A DNA stretch of 64,000 bases from Fallopia convolvulus (lineage: Eukaryota > Streptophyta > Magnoliopsida > Caryophyllales > Polygonaceae): positions 4,736,893 to 4,800,892 of the forward strand of contig OZ024727.1 in assembly GCA_964016875.1 (NCBI GenBank). The letters are read 5' to 3'. Both the position numbers and the translations under genes were made by a program. This document shows, one piece after another, positions 22,441 to 32,265 of this stretch; position 1 is the first letter of the stretch, and every line of letters begins with the position of its first letter. A model generated the notes under the pieces. The model had not been told where the DNA came from and ran no database searches. It saw only the letters and a program-made list of their open reading frames with translations.

Positions 22441-22777
22441 TCACTTGAAGCGCCGCAGTAGTTGGCATATAGCAACTAGGGTTAGATAGTGAAAAGGCTT
22501 ATGGGCTTTGTATTTACTGGGCCCAACTTACTTTTTTCCTCTTAAAATTTTGACATTCCCTCTTAATCCCGCCCAATTTTTTTTAACTAAATATTCCCGC
22601 CCAAATTTTTTAATCAAATATTTCAGCCCGCCTAGAATAAAATATTCTCCTTTTTCCCTCTTAAAAATTAAATACTCCCTCCTTTTTATCCTTCCAAAAC
22701 CAAATGTTCTTAATGATAAATTAACAAGTAATTTAAAAAAAAATATATACAACTTAAATTATTTATTTTTAAAAAAC

Positions 22778-22812
22778 CCTAAACCCTAAACCCTAAATTT
22801 TAAACCCTAACG
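22778..22812. repeat. Interstitial telomere-type repeats, CCCTAAA strand
   Basis: About three to four units of CCCTAAA (one imperfect, AAATTTTAAACCCTAA) directly precede the 39-bp minisatellite. Confidence 0.85.
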
Positions 22813-25018
22813 GACTATAACGCTTTCTTATAAGAATGATCGATTCTAAAAGAATATAACATTTTCTTATAAGAATGAACGATTGTAAGGGAATATAACG
22901 ATTTCTTATAAGAATGAACGGTTCTAATCAAAGGAATATAACGATTTTTTATAAGAATAAACGATTCTAAAGGAATATAACAATATCTTATAAGAATCAT
23001 CGATTCAAAAGGAATATAACGCTTTCTTATAAGAATGAACGACTCTAAAGGAATGTAACACTTTCTTATAAGAATGATCGATTCTAAATGAATGTAACGT
23101 TTTCTTATAAGAATGATCGATTCTAAAGGAATATAACGCTTTCTTATAAGAATGATCGATTCTAAAGAAATATAACGCTTTCTTATAAGAATGATCGTTT
23201 CTAAAGGAATATAACGATTTCTTATAAGAATGAACGATTCTAAAGTAATATAACGCTTTCTTATAAGAATGATCGATTCTGGAGGAATATAATAATTTCT
23301 TATAAGAATGAACGAGTCTAAAGGAATATATTGATTTCTCATAAGAATGAACGATTCTAAAGGAATATAATGTTTTCTTATAAGAATGAACGGCTCTAAA
23401 GGACTATAACGATTTCTTACAAGAATGAACGGTTCTACGTGAATATAACGATTTCTTATAAGAATGAACGATTCTAAAGGAATATAATGTTTTCTTATAA
23501 GAATGAATGATTCTAAAGAAATCATTAGATTTCTTATAAGAATGAACGATTCTAAAGAAATATGACGTTTTCTTATAAGAATGAATGATTCTAAGGGAAT
23601 TTTACGTTTTCTTATAAGAATGAATGATTCTAAAGGAATATGATGATTTCTTATAAGAATGAACAATTCTTACGGAATATAATGATTTAGGGTTTAGGGT
23701 TTAGGGTTTAGGGTTTAGGTTTTTTTATAAGAATGAACGATTCTAAAGGAATATAATAATATCTTATAAGAATGAACGATTCTAAATGAATATAACGATT
23801 TCTTATAAGAATAAACGATTCTAAAGGAATATAACAATATCTTATAAGAATGAACGATTCTAAATGAATATAACGATTTCTTATAAGAATGAACGATTCT
23901 AAATGAAAATAACGATTTATCCTAAGAATGAATGATTCTAAATGAATATATAACGATTTCTTATAAGAATGATCGACTCTAAAGGACTACAACGATTTCT
24001 TACAAGAATGAACGGTTCTAAATGAATATAATGATTTCTTATAAGAATGATCGATTCTAAAGGAATATAACGTTTTCTTATAAGAATGATCGATTCGAAA
24101 GGAATATAACGATTTCTTATAATAATGAACGACTCTAAAGGACTATAACGATTTCTTACAAGAATGAACGGTTCTAAATGAATATAATGATTTCTTATAA
24201 GAATGATCGATTCTAAAGGAATATAACATTTTCTTATAAGAATGAACGATTTTAAAGGAATATAACGATTTCTCATAAGAATGAACGATTCCAAAGGTAT
24301 ATAACGATTTCTCATAAGAATGAACGATTGTAAATGAATATAACGATTTCTTATAAGAATGAATGATTTCTAAAGGAAATTATTTTAAATTATTATTCTC
24401 GAATAATTTGTCTTAAACATGCATAATAATATTATTCTCATAAATATTATTATTCTAGGAAGTCATTTATAATTTATTAAAAATTATAAATTTCTTAGGT
24501 GAGCATGATTGATATTTTATATATGTTAATAAATATTTTTTATAAAGGCATATTGGTAATATTTATTAAAATTTTAAAATAATTATTATAACGATTTCTC
24601 ATAAGAATGAACGATTCTAAATGAATATAACGATTTATGCTAAGAATGAATGATTCTAAATGAATATATAACGATTTCTTATAAGAATGATCGATTCTAA
24701 AGGAATATAACGATTTCTTATAATAATGAACGACTCTAAAGGACTATAACGATTTATTACAAGAATGAACGGTTCTAAATGAATATAATGATTTCTTATA
24801 AGAATGATCGATTCTAATGGAATATAACATTTTCTTATAAGAATGAACGATTCTAAAGGAATATAACGATTTCTCATAAGAATGAACGATTCTAAAGGAA
24901 TATAACGATTTCTCATAAGAATGAACGATTCTAAAGGAATATAACGATTTCTCATAAGAATGAACGATTCTAAATGAATATAACGATTTCTTATAAGAAT
25001 GAACGATTTCTAAAGGAA
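22813..25018. repeat. 39-bp AT-rich minisatellite, three blocks
   Basis: Tandem units of 39 bp (GAATATAACG, then a TTCTTATAAGAA palindrome, then TGAACGATTCTAAAG) fill 22813-23690, 23725-24373 and 24590-25018. Because 39 is divisible by three and the units lack minus-strand stops, long frames appear (a 13-residue repeat such as SFILIRNRYIPLE). They need not be genes. Each unit carries the 12-bp perfect palindrome, sometimes mutated to CTCATAAG. Common variants are GATCGATT versus GAACGATT. Confidence 0.95.
23690..23722. repeat. Interstitial telomere-type repeats, TTTAGGG strand
   Basis: Four units of TTTAGGG end minisatellite block 1. They are in the opposite orientation to the CCCTAAA run at 22778, so block 1 is bracketed by inverted telomere-type repeats. 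Confidence 0.9.
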
Positions 25019-25220
25019 ATTATTTTAAATTATTATTCTCGAATAATTTAGTCTTAAACATGCATAATAATATTATTCTCATAAATATTATTATTCTAGG
25101 AAGTCATTTATTAAAAATATTAATTTCTTAGGTGAGCATGATTGATATTTTATTTTAATAAATATTTTTTATAAAGGCATATGGGTAATATTTATTAAAA
25201 TTTTAAAATAATTATTATGT
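23943..25220. repeat. Higher-order duplication of minisatellite plus AT-rich spacer
   Basis: A unit made of several 39-bp repeats followed by a spacer of about 200 bp (AAATTATTTTAAATTATTATT..GGTGAGCATGATTGATATTT) occurs twice. The spacers start at about 24376 and 25016, 640 bp apart. Left-edge landmarks (TGAATATATAACG at 23943 and 24661) are 718 bp apart. The difference is 78 bp, exactly two 39-bp units. Confidence 0.85.
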
Positions 25221-25399
25221 ATAGTGAAAATAATTTTACAAATAATAAAAATTAATTAGGAATGGGCTTGTGAGGTAATAGAAAATTTGATGGGCTTGAG
25301 AGTCAAAAGAAATGGGCCCGTTTTTGGATCACCTTACTCGGCCCATATGGAGGAGCAGCCCAATCCAAACTCTTCTCCTCTTCCTTCGTTGAAATCTTG

Positions 25400-26215
25400 T
25401 GGTTATTTCTGAAGATTAACCACGAAATGAAGAACTCGTGGCTAATCTCGTGGCTGTTTTTGCAAATTTTTCCAAACAAACAAAGTTAGACACGAAATGA
25501 AGAACTCGTGACTAGTCTCGTGGTTATTTCTGCAGATTTCCTCACAAAATGAAGAACTCGTGGCTAATCTCGTGACTGCTTCCGCAAATTTTTCCAAACA
25601 AACAAAGTTAGACACGAAATGAAGAACTCGTGATTAGTCTCGTGGTTATTTCTGCAGATTTCTCACGAAATGAAGAACTCGTGGCTAATTTCGTGACTGT
25701 TATCGCAGATTTTTCCAAACAAACTAAGTTAGACACGAAAATAAGAACTCGTGGCTAGTTTTGTGGTTATTTCTAAAAATTCTAATGAAATGAAGGAACA
25801 TTTATAAGTCAATGATTCAAATTACCCACACAAATAACCACAAAACTAGCCATAAATATTATGTGGGTACTTAGCTCCAGATTTTGCCGTGAATATACAC
25901 TTGAATCCTTTTTTGTGGCCAATTAGCTACTACACTAGAAATGAATCTAGCCGCACGAGACATTCGCGTCAATTTGGCCTAAACTTTAGCCACGGGAATA
26001 TTTTCATGACAACATGGCCAGAAATCTACAACCAAATTTAGCCGCGCGCTTTTTTCGCGGCGATTCAGCCTCAAATATAGCCGCAAGTGTATTTTTCATG
26101 ACAATATAACCACAAACGTAAATATTTGTGGCTAAACTTGTGGCCGTTGCCATCCAAATTAACCTCGACAATATTCGTGGCTAAATATTTTGTGGCTACA
26201 GACGCGTATATCCCT
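25400..26215. repeat. CACTA-1 right subterminal repeats
   Basis: CGTGGCTAATCTCGTGGCTG and close variants recur. They include a direct repeat of about 107 bp (GACACGAAATGAAGAACTCGTG near 25491, 25611 and 25731). Further outward the words become TAGCCACGAA-like again. Confidence 0.65.
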
Positions 26216-26217
26216 CA

Positions 26218-26655
26218 TTATTTGTTTTCCTAATTTTAACATAGAGTAAGTATATCCCTCATTATTCACCTCTAACCATCTCCCCCCTAGATTTACAAAT
26301 AAATTTTACTATCGATGTATTGTAAGTTGTGACACATAAATAAACTATATTTGTTTTTTTTAATTTGTTTACGTTTCTCTGGTTGGAAAGAAACGGATCC
26401 TAGCTAAATCTATTTTGTTTAATGGTAGTGTTAAATCACAACGTAATGTACTACAATAGCTAATGCAATTTTTTTGGTTTGGTTCTGGTACATTTATTCT
26501 ATAGGTCTATTATCCCAAGAGAAATGAGCATGCTTTTAATAGGAGCATATACGCGTGTCCATTTTTATATATGGCCACAATTTAATATGATATCTAGTTA
26601 ATTACAATACTTGCGAAGTCGATCAATTAGTGCGTAAATGGAGTCATAGCCGAAC
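26218..26655. repeat. Junction of duplicated host segments, copy 1 end and copy 2 start
   Basis: 26218-26340 completes copy 1 (compare 29935-30015: ATTTTAA.AT..G.TAAGTATATCC.TCATT). From about 26480 to 26655 the sequence repeats 18090-18327. The duplication is therefore in tandem. No gene is visible. Confidence 0.6.
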
Positions 26656-26954
26656 TGATACGCTAGATTATATTAGGATAATTATATTAGGATTATATCA
26701 AGAATATTATTATGGAAGAGTATTTTTTTATTTTAGCAATTAGGATTTTTCTTATTATTTAGATATCAGGATTATTATAAATACCTGATAAGTCCTTATT
26801 ATTAAGGAATCAATAAGAATGAATTTATTATCCCAACCCTAATCTCTCAAATCTCCTCCTCTCTATCGTCTATTTCTTCTTCTATCTATCTTCAATCTCT
26901 TCTTCAGAATCAATTCAATCCCTTCTTCTTCTAATCCCGAACTCTTTCGTATCA
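26656..26954 (+). mobile_element. TRIM1 5' LTR
   Basis: This 299-bp LTR keeps a TATAAATA box at 26776-26783. It lacks a 16-17-bp piece (CTCATTTTACGCTTCT) present in the 3' copy. Confidence 0.9.
26776..26783 (+). promoter_or_regulatory. TATA box of TRIM1 5' LTR
   Basis: TATAAATA lies in the 5' LTR about 210 bp before the ORF. The corresponding 22-bp piece is deleted from the 3' LTR, so only the 5' copy can drive the element. Confidence 0.6.
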
Positions 26955-26988
26955 ATTGGTGCTTTCATTCCCGAACTCTACGATCACC

Positions 26989-27882
26989 ATGTCTAACGAT
27001 GAAGATTTGAAGCGTCTACTGGAGTTATTACAGTGCACTCTGTATGTTCAGATTCATGATGAAATCTACCCGGTTTCTTGCAACGTCTTACAACAAGTGT
27101 TTTCCGTCTTCGGAATTATAGAAGATCTTGAGAGAATACGCTCGGATTCAGAGTTTCGACTTCGTTTCAAGAACGTAGAATCCGCCATAGATGCTTTCAA
27201 CTCGTATAACGGAAGATGCATCTATGATGGATGTTGTCGTATGGAATTGTTCCCCGATGAACGGATCAGCGAAGTACTATACGAGATGGCAATTCCTCAC
27301 GAAGATGTGAGCGAGGCGGAGCGCAACCCTAGCCCCGCGCCTGCGGCAGTCATTCCAGCGCCCGCGGCCCCCCAGCCCGCGCTCGCGGCCAGCCTCCCGG
27401 CACCCGCCGTCAAGGTTCTGTCGCCCACGGCGACCGAGCCCGTGCCTGCGGCCAGTGTACCTACGCCCGCGGCCATTCCTTCGGCACCCGCGGTTTCGTC
27501 CGTTGTGTCCGTCGACTGGGCAGTCTTCGCGCCCACCGTGTACCTACATCCGACGCTTGCAGATTCAAGCCCTAAAATTCTTGGCGTCAATTTGGCAAGG
27601 CAGGATACTGAAATTTCAATCGAAGTTGTGCCCGACACTCCACTTCAATCGATGTTGCGGGCTTTATATTCCAAGTTTCGTCTTCGACCAAAAGTGCCAC
27701 ATCTTATGCCGTATGATCGTGGAAAGACATTGATTCCGACTTCTTCTCCTGATTTCTGCCTCGAGGACGAGTCGATTCTCACTGGGGGAGTAATTGATAC
27801 GCTAGATTATATTAGGATAATTATATTAGGATTATATCAAGAATATTATTATGGAAGAGTATCTTTTTATTTTAGCAATTAG
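26989..27882 (+). CDS. TRIM1 ORF: PTB-like RRM plus Ala/Pro-rich linker
   Basis: The ORF has 297 codons from the ATG at 26989 and no stop before the 3' LTR; its last 29 residues are LTR-encoded. Residues about 12-90 form an RNA-recognition motif of the polypyrimidine-tract-binding type. They show LYVQIHDEIYPVSCNVLQQV, FSVFGIIEDLERI and NGRCIYDGCCRMEL, where plant PTB RRMs have closely similar QGRNIYDGCCQLDI. An Ala/Pro-rich linker (about residues 105-180; PAPAAVIPAPAAPQPALAAS) in unusually GC-rich DNA follows, then a C-terminal region I do not recognise. It lies between the LTRs where gag would be. I infer a host-derived RNA-binding domain used in place of, or fused to, gag. Whether it is translated is unknown. 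A host gene fragment passively carried is the alternative. Confidence 0.75.
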   Translation: MSNDEDLKRLLELLQCTLYVQIHDEIYPVSCNVLQQVFSVFGIIEDLERIRSDSEFRLRFKNVESAIDAFNSYNGRCIYDGCCRMELFPDERISEVLYEMAIPHEDVSEAERNPSPAPAAVIPAPAAPQPALAASLPAPAVKVLSPTATEPVPAASVPTPAAIPSAPAVSSVVSVDWAVFAPTVYLHPTLADSSPKILGVNLARQDTEISIEVVPDTPLQSMLRALYSKFRLRPKVPHLMPYDRGKTLIPTSSPDFCLEDESILTGGVIDTLDYIRIIILGLYQEYYYGRVSFYFSN

Positions 27883-28090
27883 GGTTTTTCTTATTATTTA
27901 GATATCATAAGTCCTTATTATTAAGGAATCAATAAGAATGAATTTATTATCCCAACCCTAATCTCTCAAATCTCCTCCTTCTCATTTTACGCTTCTTTCT
28001 ATCGTCTATTTCTTCTTCTATCTATCTTCAATCTCTTCTTCACAATCAATTCAATCCCTTCTTCTTCTAATCCTGAACTCTTTCGTATCA
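27795..28090 (+). mobile_element. TRIM1 3' LTR
   Basis: This 296-bp copy of the LTR ends CGTATCA and is followed by the CGAAC duplication. About 22 bp containing the TATA box are missing relative to the 5' copy. Confidence 0.9.
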
Positions 28091-28119
28091 CGAACACTTC
28101 AATGTCAAATACAATATGC

Positions 28120-28790
28120 TTATGCATGCTTTTTCTAACCTATATCGTATAGGTTAAGTATGATAATGTACATATTGATGAGTATATTAATGCGTCTAAA
28201 TATAGACTTGAGGAACACGTTTCAAGATCTAGAGAGGTCGCATATATTGATTGGAAGAAGTCCACTGAAGGTTGGATAACCGTGAATACGGATGCCTCTA
28301 TTCTTTCTGATGGCAGAGCAACACCTGGAGGAGTGTTTAGAGATAGTGACGGCCGTTGGCAAGGTGGGTTTGTTCATAATGTTGGAATGTGTATTGTACC
28401 TATGGCGGAATTGTGGGGTGCTTTGTAGGGGTTATGTTTAGCATGGTCTCATGGATATAGGAGGGTTTGCTTAGAAATTGATTCACGTTTGGTGATTTTG
28501 TTTTTAAGTAAATCCGTGAATCGTTATCACCCTCTTTTTAGTCATGTAGCTCAATGCTAAGGCTTTTTGAGAAAGGACTAGTTTGTCCAGTTTCGTCATA
28601 TTTATAGAGAGGCGAATTTTGTCGTTGGCTTTCTTGCTAGGTATGCTTTTTTTTTTTAGTTTAGGCTTTCATGTATTGCTTGGTGTTTTACCTTTATTGT
28701 CTGCTGATGTAAGGGGTCGGGCTATCTCCCACTTGTTAGTACTTAGCTTTTTTTTGTGGTAATAAAATGGGCTAAAAGCCCGGAGAGTAC
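28120..28790 (+). pseudogene. LINE 3'-end remnant with RNase H domain
   Basis: The plus strand reads GWITVNTDASILSDGRATPG then GVFRDSDGRWQGGF, MAELWGAL-stop-GLCLAW, CLEIDSRLVILF and FRHIYREANFVVGFLAR. This is the RVT_3 RNase H-like domain found at the end of plant LINE polyproteins, with catalytic D (NTDAS), E (MAELWGAL) and D (LEIDS) still present. At least three stops interrupt it (near 28426, 28558 and 28579). The tail TAATAAAATGGGCTAAAAGCCCGG may be its 3' untranslated end. The insert is absent from duplication copy 1, so it arrived after the duplication or was lost there. Confidence 0.8.
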
Positions 28791-28882
28791 TACATCTCAT
28801 TTGACCAAAACAAAAATAAACTAAAATTATAAAAAAAAAATTAATAAACTCTATTGATAAAATTAATTAACCCAAATTAATA

Positions 28883-28989
28883 CTCTAAAACTCAATAAAA
28901 TATTTTCATTTTAAGGCTCTTAACTTATACCCTAACCTCTAAAACTCAATAAAATATTTTCATTTTAAGGCTCTTAACTTATACCCTAA
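28883..28989. repeat. Two tandem 53-54-bp units
   Basis: CTCTAAAACTCAATAAAATA...TTAACTTATACCCTAA is repeated exactly once with one extra base. It is probably a recent local duplication. Confidence 0.9.
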
Positions 28990-30024
28990 GGACATAGGTT
29001 AGAAAAAACATATTATATATTATATATTTAAACTAAATGGCTAATAAAACATGGCCAGTTTGTAGCGCACCACGTAAATATAACCAGAAAATAATGTACA
29101 TTTAGCCGAAGAGTATAAAAAAACTGATATATTTAAGTTATTTGTTTAAGAACAAACTTGTACGTAGGCATTCGATTACTTGTTAATATAGATTTATAAT
29201 CGCCAATTGATTAACATCCACTTGTTCCATAACAAGCTGTATGCATATATCAGTGGACAGTCTATCCTAAGTTGTTTCACATATAGTTTGATAGCAACAT
29301 TTTTAACTTTCATGCAGAAAAACGAATAATCCACACATCTAGTATTGTAGTACAACTAATAATAGCCAGCTCGAATGTAAAGTGGCAATTTCCCTATTCT
29401 TTTTGTAGATTCTCCCATCCACGGTAGTTTTTAAATTAAATTTTGCAACGTATGTCAAAGAGCCGGGAATATAATCCAATTCCTCCACAATCGTGTCTTT
29501 TTCTTCTTCTTTTATGTTCGGTTAAAAGTAAATGAAGATCATGGGAAACAAAGAGAGTTCGCTTCCAACTTGGTTGCAACACGCAATGCTCCATTGAAGA
29601 AGATGAAAAGGGATTTGATTCCCTTTGAATCTGATTCTTAGTCTACGGTACGTGTAATTATTACCACTTCTAAATTCTAATGTAGTTGTATTTCAACGCA
29701 TAAAAAATTAAATTGGGTAAAATGATGATACTGTAGATATTAGAGGAAAGTGAAGATCGAGTTGGGAAATTGTCAAATTTTAAGCCAAAGAAAACGAACC
29801 TAATTTATATTAGTGTCATTATAAATCAATAATAAATTTCCTCTTGCCTTGAGTTACCTCATTTTTTATGTAAAAATGTACTGCAAGCCCTCCTCCTTGC
29901 GCTATTCTATCTCTTTCTATAATTTTAATATGGGATAAGTATATCCTCATTCTTCTCTAACAATTTCCCTTCCCCCTTTTCTAGACCCATAAATGTTGTC
30001 AATATATTGTGACAAATCTATCTA
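28990..30024. repeat. Host segmental duplication, copy 2, right part
   Basis: No gene is visible. Segments match 18335-18735 (TATTTAAACTAAATGGCTAAT at 29024, CAATTGATTAACATCCAC at 29203) and 26230-26335. The piece at 29870-29985 corresponds to the uninterrupted target of CACTA-1. Confidence 0.6.
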
Positions 30025-30777
30025 TCTATATACTAAAGAAGAAGCGTTTTTGCCAAGTGTCAGCCTCATGTTCATTTCGCCTATGTGTCGGTCTGTAGTT
30101 CATCTCGCATATGTGGCGCCACGTCACCAATCATTTAAAAATAATTTAAAATTTTTAATGGAAGATAATCCTATTATATCCAAATATATCTATCTTTATC
30201 TAAATTTGTTAAAAAATAATAAATAAATCTCTATCTATCAAATCTTTAACTCTTTTTTAATTAATTATATATTATTTTTGGTTTTTTAACAAGAATTGAA
30301 ATTTAGTAATATCCTTCACATGAAATGAATTTATACATCGTTACATTCACTTTATTTATTTCATTAGTCATGTACTAAGTTTGATTCAAATGAAACAAAC
30401 TCTCTTATCTTGAAACGAGTACACTTTTCCTATTTCGAATTTGCACTTTTCGTACTTTTTGTACTACACTTTTTCGGATTGCACTTTTTGTATTTTGCAA
30501 TGCACTTGTATGAAAAGTGCACTACGAACTAGGAAAAGTGCATTCGTTTCACGTTTCAGGATAAGAGTTTGTTTCATTTGAACCAAACTCTGTGTATTAT
30601 TATTGGTTTTTTTTTAATTTAAAATATTAGGTATCACATTAAAACAATTGCCAATTTTTGTTAATATTTACATAAAAAATAATTTAAAAAACAAATATTT
30701 TTATTTTAAATTATTGTTAAAATATACCATTTATATTTAACCTGCATATTTGTATATGGTACGAGTACATAGGTTAG
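30025..30777 (+). mobile_element. Non-autonomous Helitron (Heli-1)
   Basis: The 5' end TCTATATACTAAAG follows an A. The 3' end has GTACGAGTACATAGG then TTAG before a T, close to the CTAG|T of Helitrons. The first 110 bp (CAAGTGTCAGCCTCATG, ATTTCGCCTATGTG) match the second Helitron at 38364-38905. No Rep/helicase is present. The terminal CTAG is changed to TTAG. Confidence 0.65.
30378..30589. mobile_element. Fold-back MITE nested in Heli-1
   Basis: The inverted arms AGTTTGATTCAAATGAAACAA/CTCTTATC at the left and GATAAGAGTTTGTTTCATTT/GAACCAAACT at the right pair across about 210 bp. Inner parts (AGTGCA, GAAAAGTGC) also pair. The second Helitron lacks it, so it inserted after the two copies separated. 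Confidence 0.7.
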
Positions 30778-31290
30778 TAAGTGGACTAAATGAGCCCTAA
30801 AATGAGTAGTGCATTAAGCTTACAAATTAGCAATTATTTTTCCAAATTTCCGATATAGATTCTATTTCCACACTAAATTTCAAATTTTGTATGGGGGGTC
30901 TTACTTTTAAAATCGGTTAAAAATAAGACGAGTGACTATCTAACAATAATTATGTCCCACTATCTACTAGGGTCAAGATGAGTAATTAACTACTACTAAA
31001 CACTTCTCTAAATTTCAAATGTGAACTTTATTTCCACAACAAACCGAGAAAGTTGACACTAAAAAAGAGTAAAATCAAGTAATCCATCTCTTGCAAAAAT
31101 TCTAGATCGTTGAAAACAAAGAAAGAAAAACAATGCATGGAATCATAATTTTTTTTTACCACTTATCAGTACCGACGTTTTATCTTGGCGCTTGGTAGTG
31201 GTAGACCCCGCCACCTTCTCCCGCCACTTTCCGTTTTTATGCTGACGTCAACTTAAAGTACTGGGCCACCCATCTCAATTTTCAACCCCT
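30778..31290. other. Gene-free stretch upstream of the LURP-one gene
   Basis: AT-rich intergenic DNA. The last 100 bp form the promoter region of the downstream gene, including TGACGTCA at 31243-31250. Confidence 0.6.
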
Positions 31291-31305
31291 CTTCGTATAT
31301 AAATA
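31243..31305 (+). promoter_or_regulatory. Promoter of LURP-one gene: TGACGTCA and TATA box
   Basis: TGACGTCA (31243-31250), a perfect bZIP/TGA-factor palindrome, lies about 50 bp ahead of TATATAAATA (31296-31305), which is about 110 bp before the start codon. Spacing suits a core promoter. TGA-type elements are known to control defence genes responding to salicylic acid. Confidence 0.65.
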
Positions 31306-31413
31306 CAAGTCCAGTTGCTTCCTCTTCTTCTCAACTCAAAACCATCAGCGATATTCAATACTCATCACCAAGGCTGTTATTCGCTCTCTTCATCTTACTT
31401 ATAATCCGTGACG

Positions 31414-32265
31414 ATGACAAAGGTGTTCCCGAGCATGAATTTCTCAGCGGCGAAGAATGGTGGTAAATTGGCCAATAGCACCATCGCCGGCGGCGCTTGG
31501 AATACGCCTGTTTCCGGCGGCGATCCGGTTGTGCTGACGGTGTGGAAGAAGTCGCTTCTGATGAACTGCAACGGATTTACTGTCTACGACGGTAGAGGAA
31601 ATCTGGTATACCGCGTCGATAACTACGTCGCCGGTAACAGAAGCGAGATCGTGCTCATGGACGCCGGCGGCAAGCCTCTGCACACCATTCGCCGGAAGGT
31701 AATTGAATCTCGAGAAGTCCTAACTCGATCTAATTTTGTTTGAAGAGAGAATGAATTGGATTTTGAATTTTGAATTTGAAAATTGAATTGATGAAATTGC
31801 TAATCGAAATTTGCGCTGAACGTGCAGAGATTGACATTGGGAGACAGCTGGATGGTCTACGACGGAGAGAAGACCGTAGATCCGAGATTCTCGTTCCGCC
31901 GGAACGTCAATTTCAGGAATTCGAAGACGATAGCGCAAGTGAGTTCGGGAAACAGTGGAACGATGTTGTCTCCAACCTCTTCGCCGAGTAAGTTCTACTC
32001 TCCGTCTTCGCCGAGGAAGAGCGTGGTTTACGAGATAGAAGGCTCGTTCTCGCAACGCCGCGTTTCGGTGTACGACAACTCGAGACGGTGCGTGGCCGAG
32101 ATCAAGCCGAAAGAGACGGCTGGCGGAGTGGCGCTCGGCGTCGACGTGTTCAGGCTCATCACATTCCGGCCGTACATGGAAACCTCCACAGCCATGGCGC
32201 TGGTTATCCTGATGGATCAGATCTTCGGATCTTCTTCCTACTCAGCCAAACGTATTGCTTCGTGA
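31414..32265 (+). CDS. LURP-one-related protein (LOR, DUF567)
   Basis: Two exons, 31414-31698 and 31828-32265, with GT donor (31699) and AG acceptor (31826-31827) in phase 0, give 240 residues. This is a typical size for the family. The tubby-like LOR fold is recognised from LTVWKKSLLMNCNGFTVYDG, GNLVYRVDNY, EIVLMDAGGKPLHTIRRK, DSWMVYDGE, YEIEGSF, VAEIKPKE, LGVDVFRLITFRP and MALVILMDQIFG. The start ATG at 31414 follows a TATA box at the expected distance, and a second ATG at 31438 is less likely. The Ser/Pro-rich insert SGTMLSPTSSPSKFYSPSSP (near residue 150) is a variable loop. Arabidopsis LURP1 in this family is needed for oomycete resistance; other members are of unknown function. It looks intact and is the best host gene here. 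Confidence 0.93.

Larger units (their letters stand above)
18738..26217. mobile_element. CACTA-like element with captured exons and minisatellite (CACTA-1)
   Basis: The left end reads CACTGCTGGAAAACGCG, like plant CACTA termini. Many TAGCCACGAA/TTCGTGGCTA words lie within the first 520 bp and the last 800 bp in opposite orientations. The inner termini mirror each other (ACGCGTATGTAGCCA at the left, and TGTGGCTACAGACGCGT at the right). The flanks rejoin to match 29870-29985. No transposase is visible, so it is non-autonomous. It carries ACLA exons, NAC exons and a 39-bp minisatellite. The right end is degenerate and I could not define the 3-bp duplication, so the exact end is uncertain. Confidence 0.6.
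26656..28090 (+). mobile_element. TRIM-like LTR retrotransposon encoding an RRM protein (TRIM1)
   Basis: Two LTRs (26656-26954 and 27795-28090) start TGATACG and end CGTATCA, a perfect 7-bp inverted pair. CGAAC flanks the element on both sides (26651-26655 and 28091-28095), and a duplicated host copy at 18323 shows the single CGAAC. Inside are a primer-like TTGGTGCTTTCATT right after the LTR, one ORF and a purine-rich ACTGGGGGAGTAA before the 3' LTR. At 1,435 bp with no RT or integrase it must rely on enzymes from elsewhere. The LTRs differ mainly by two small indels. Confidence 0.9.

Noticed and set aside
22815..23666. A 283-residue minus-strand ORF with 13-residue repeats
   Set aside because: It is produced by the 39-bp tandem array, since 39 is a multiple of three and no stop occurs in the unit. 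There is no domain, and similar frames occur in the other blocks.
22813..25018. CRISPR-like array of regular repeats
   Set aside because: Units are contiguous without unique spacers and the genome is eukaryotic; it is a minisatellite.
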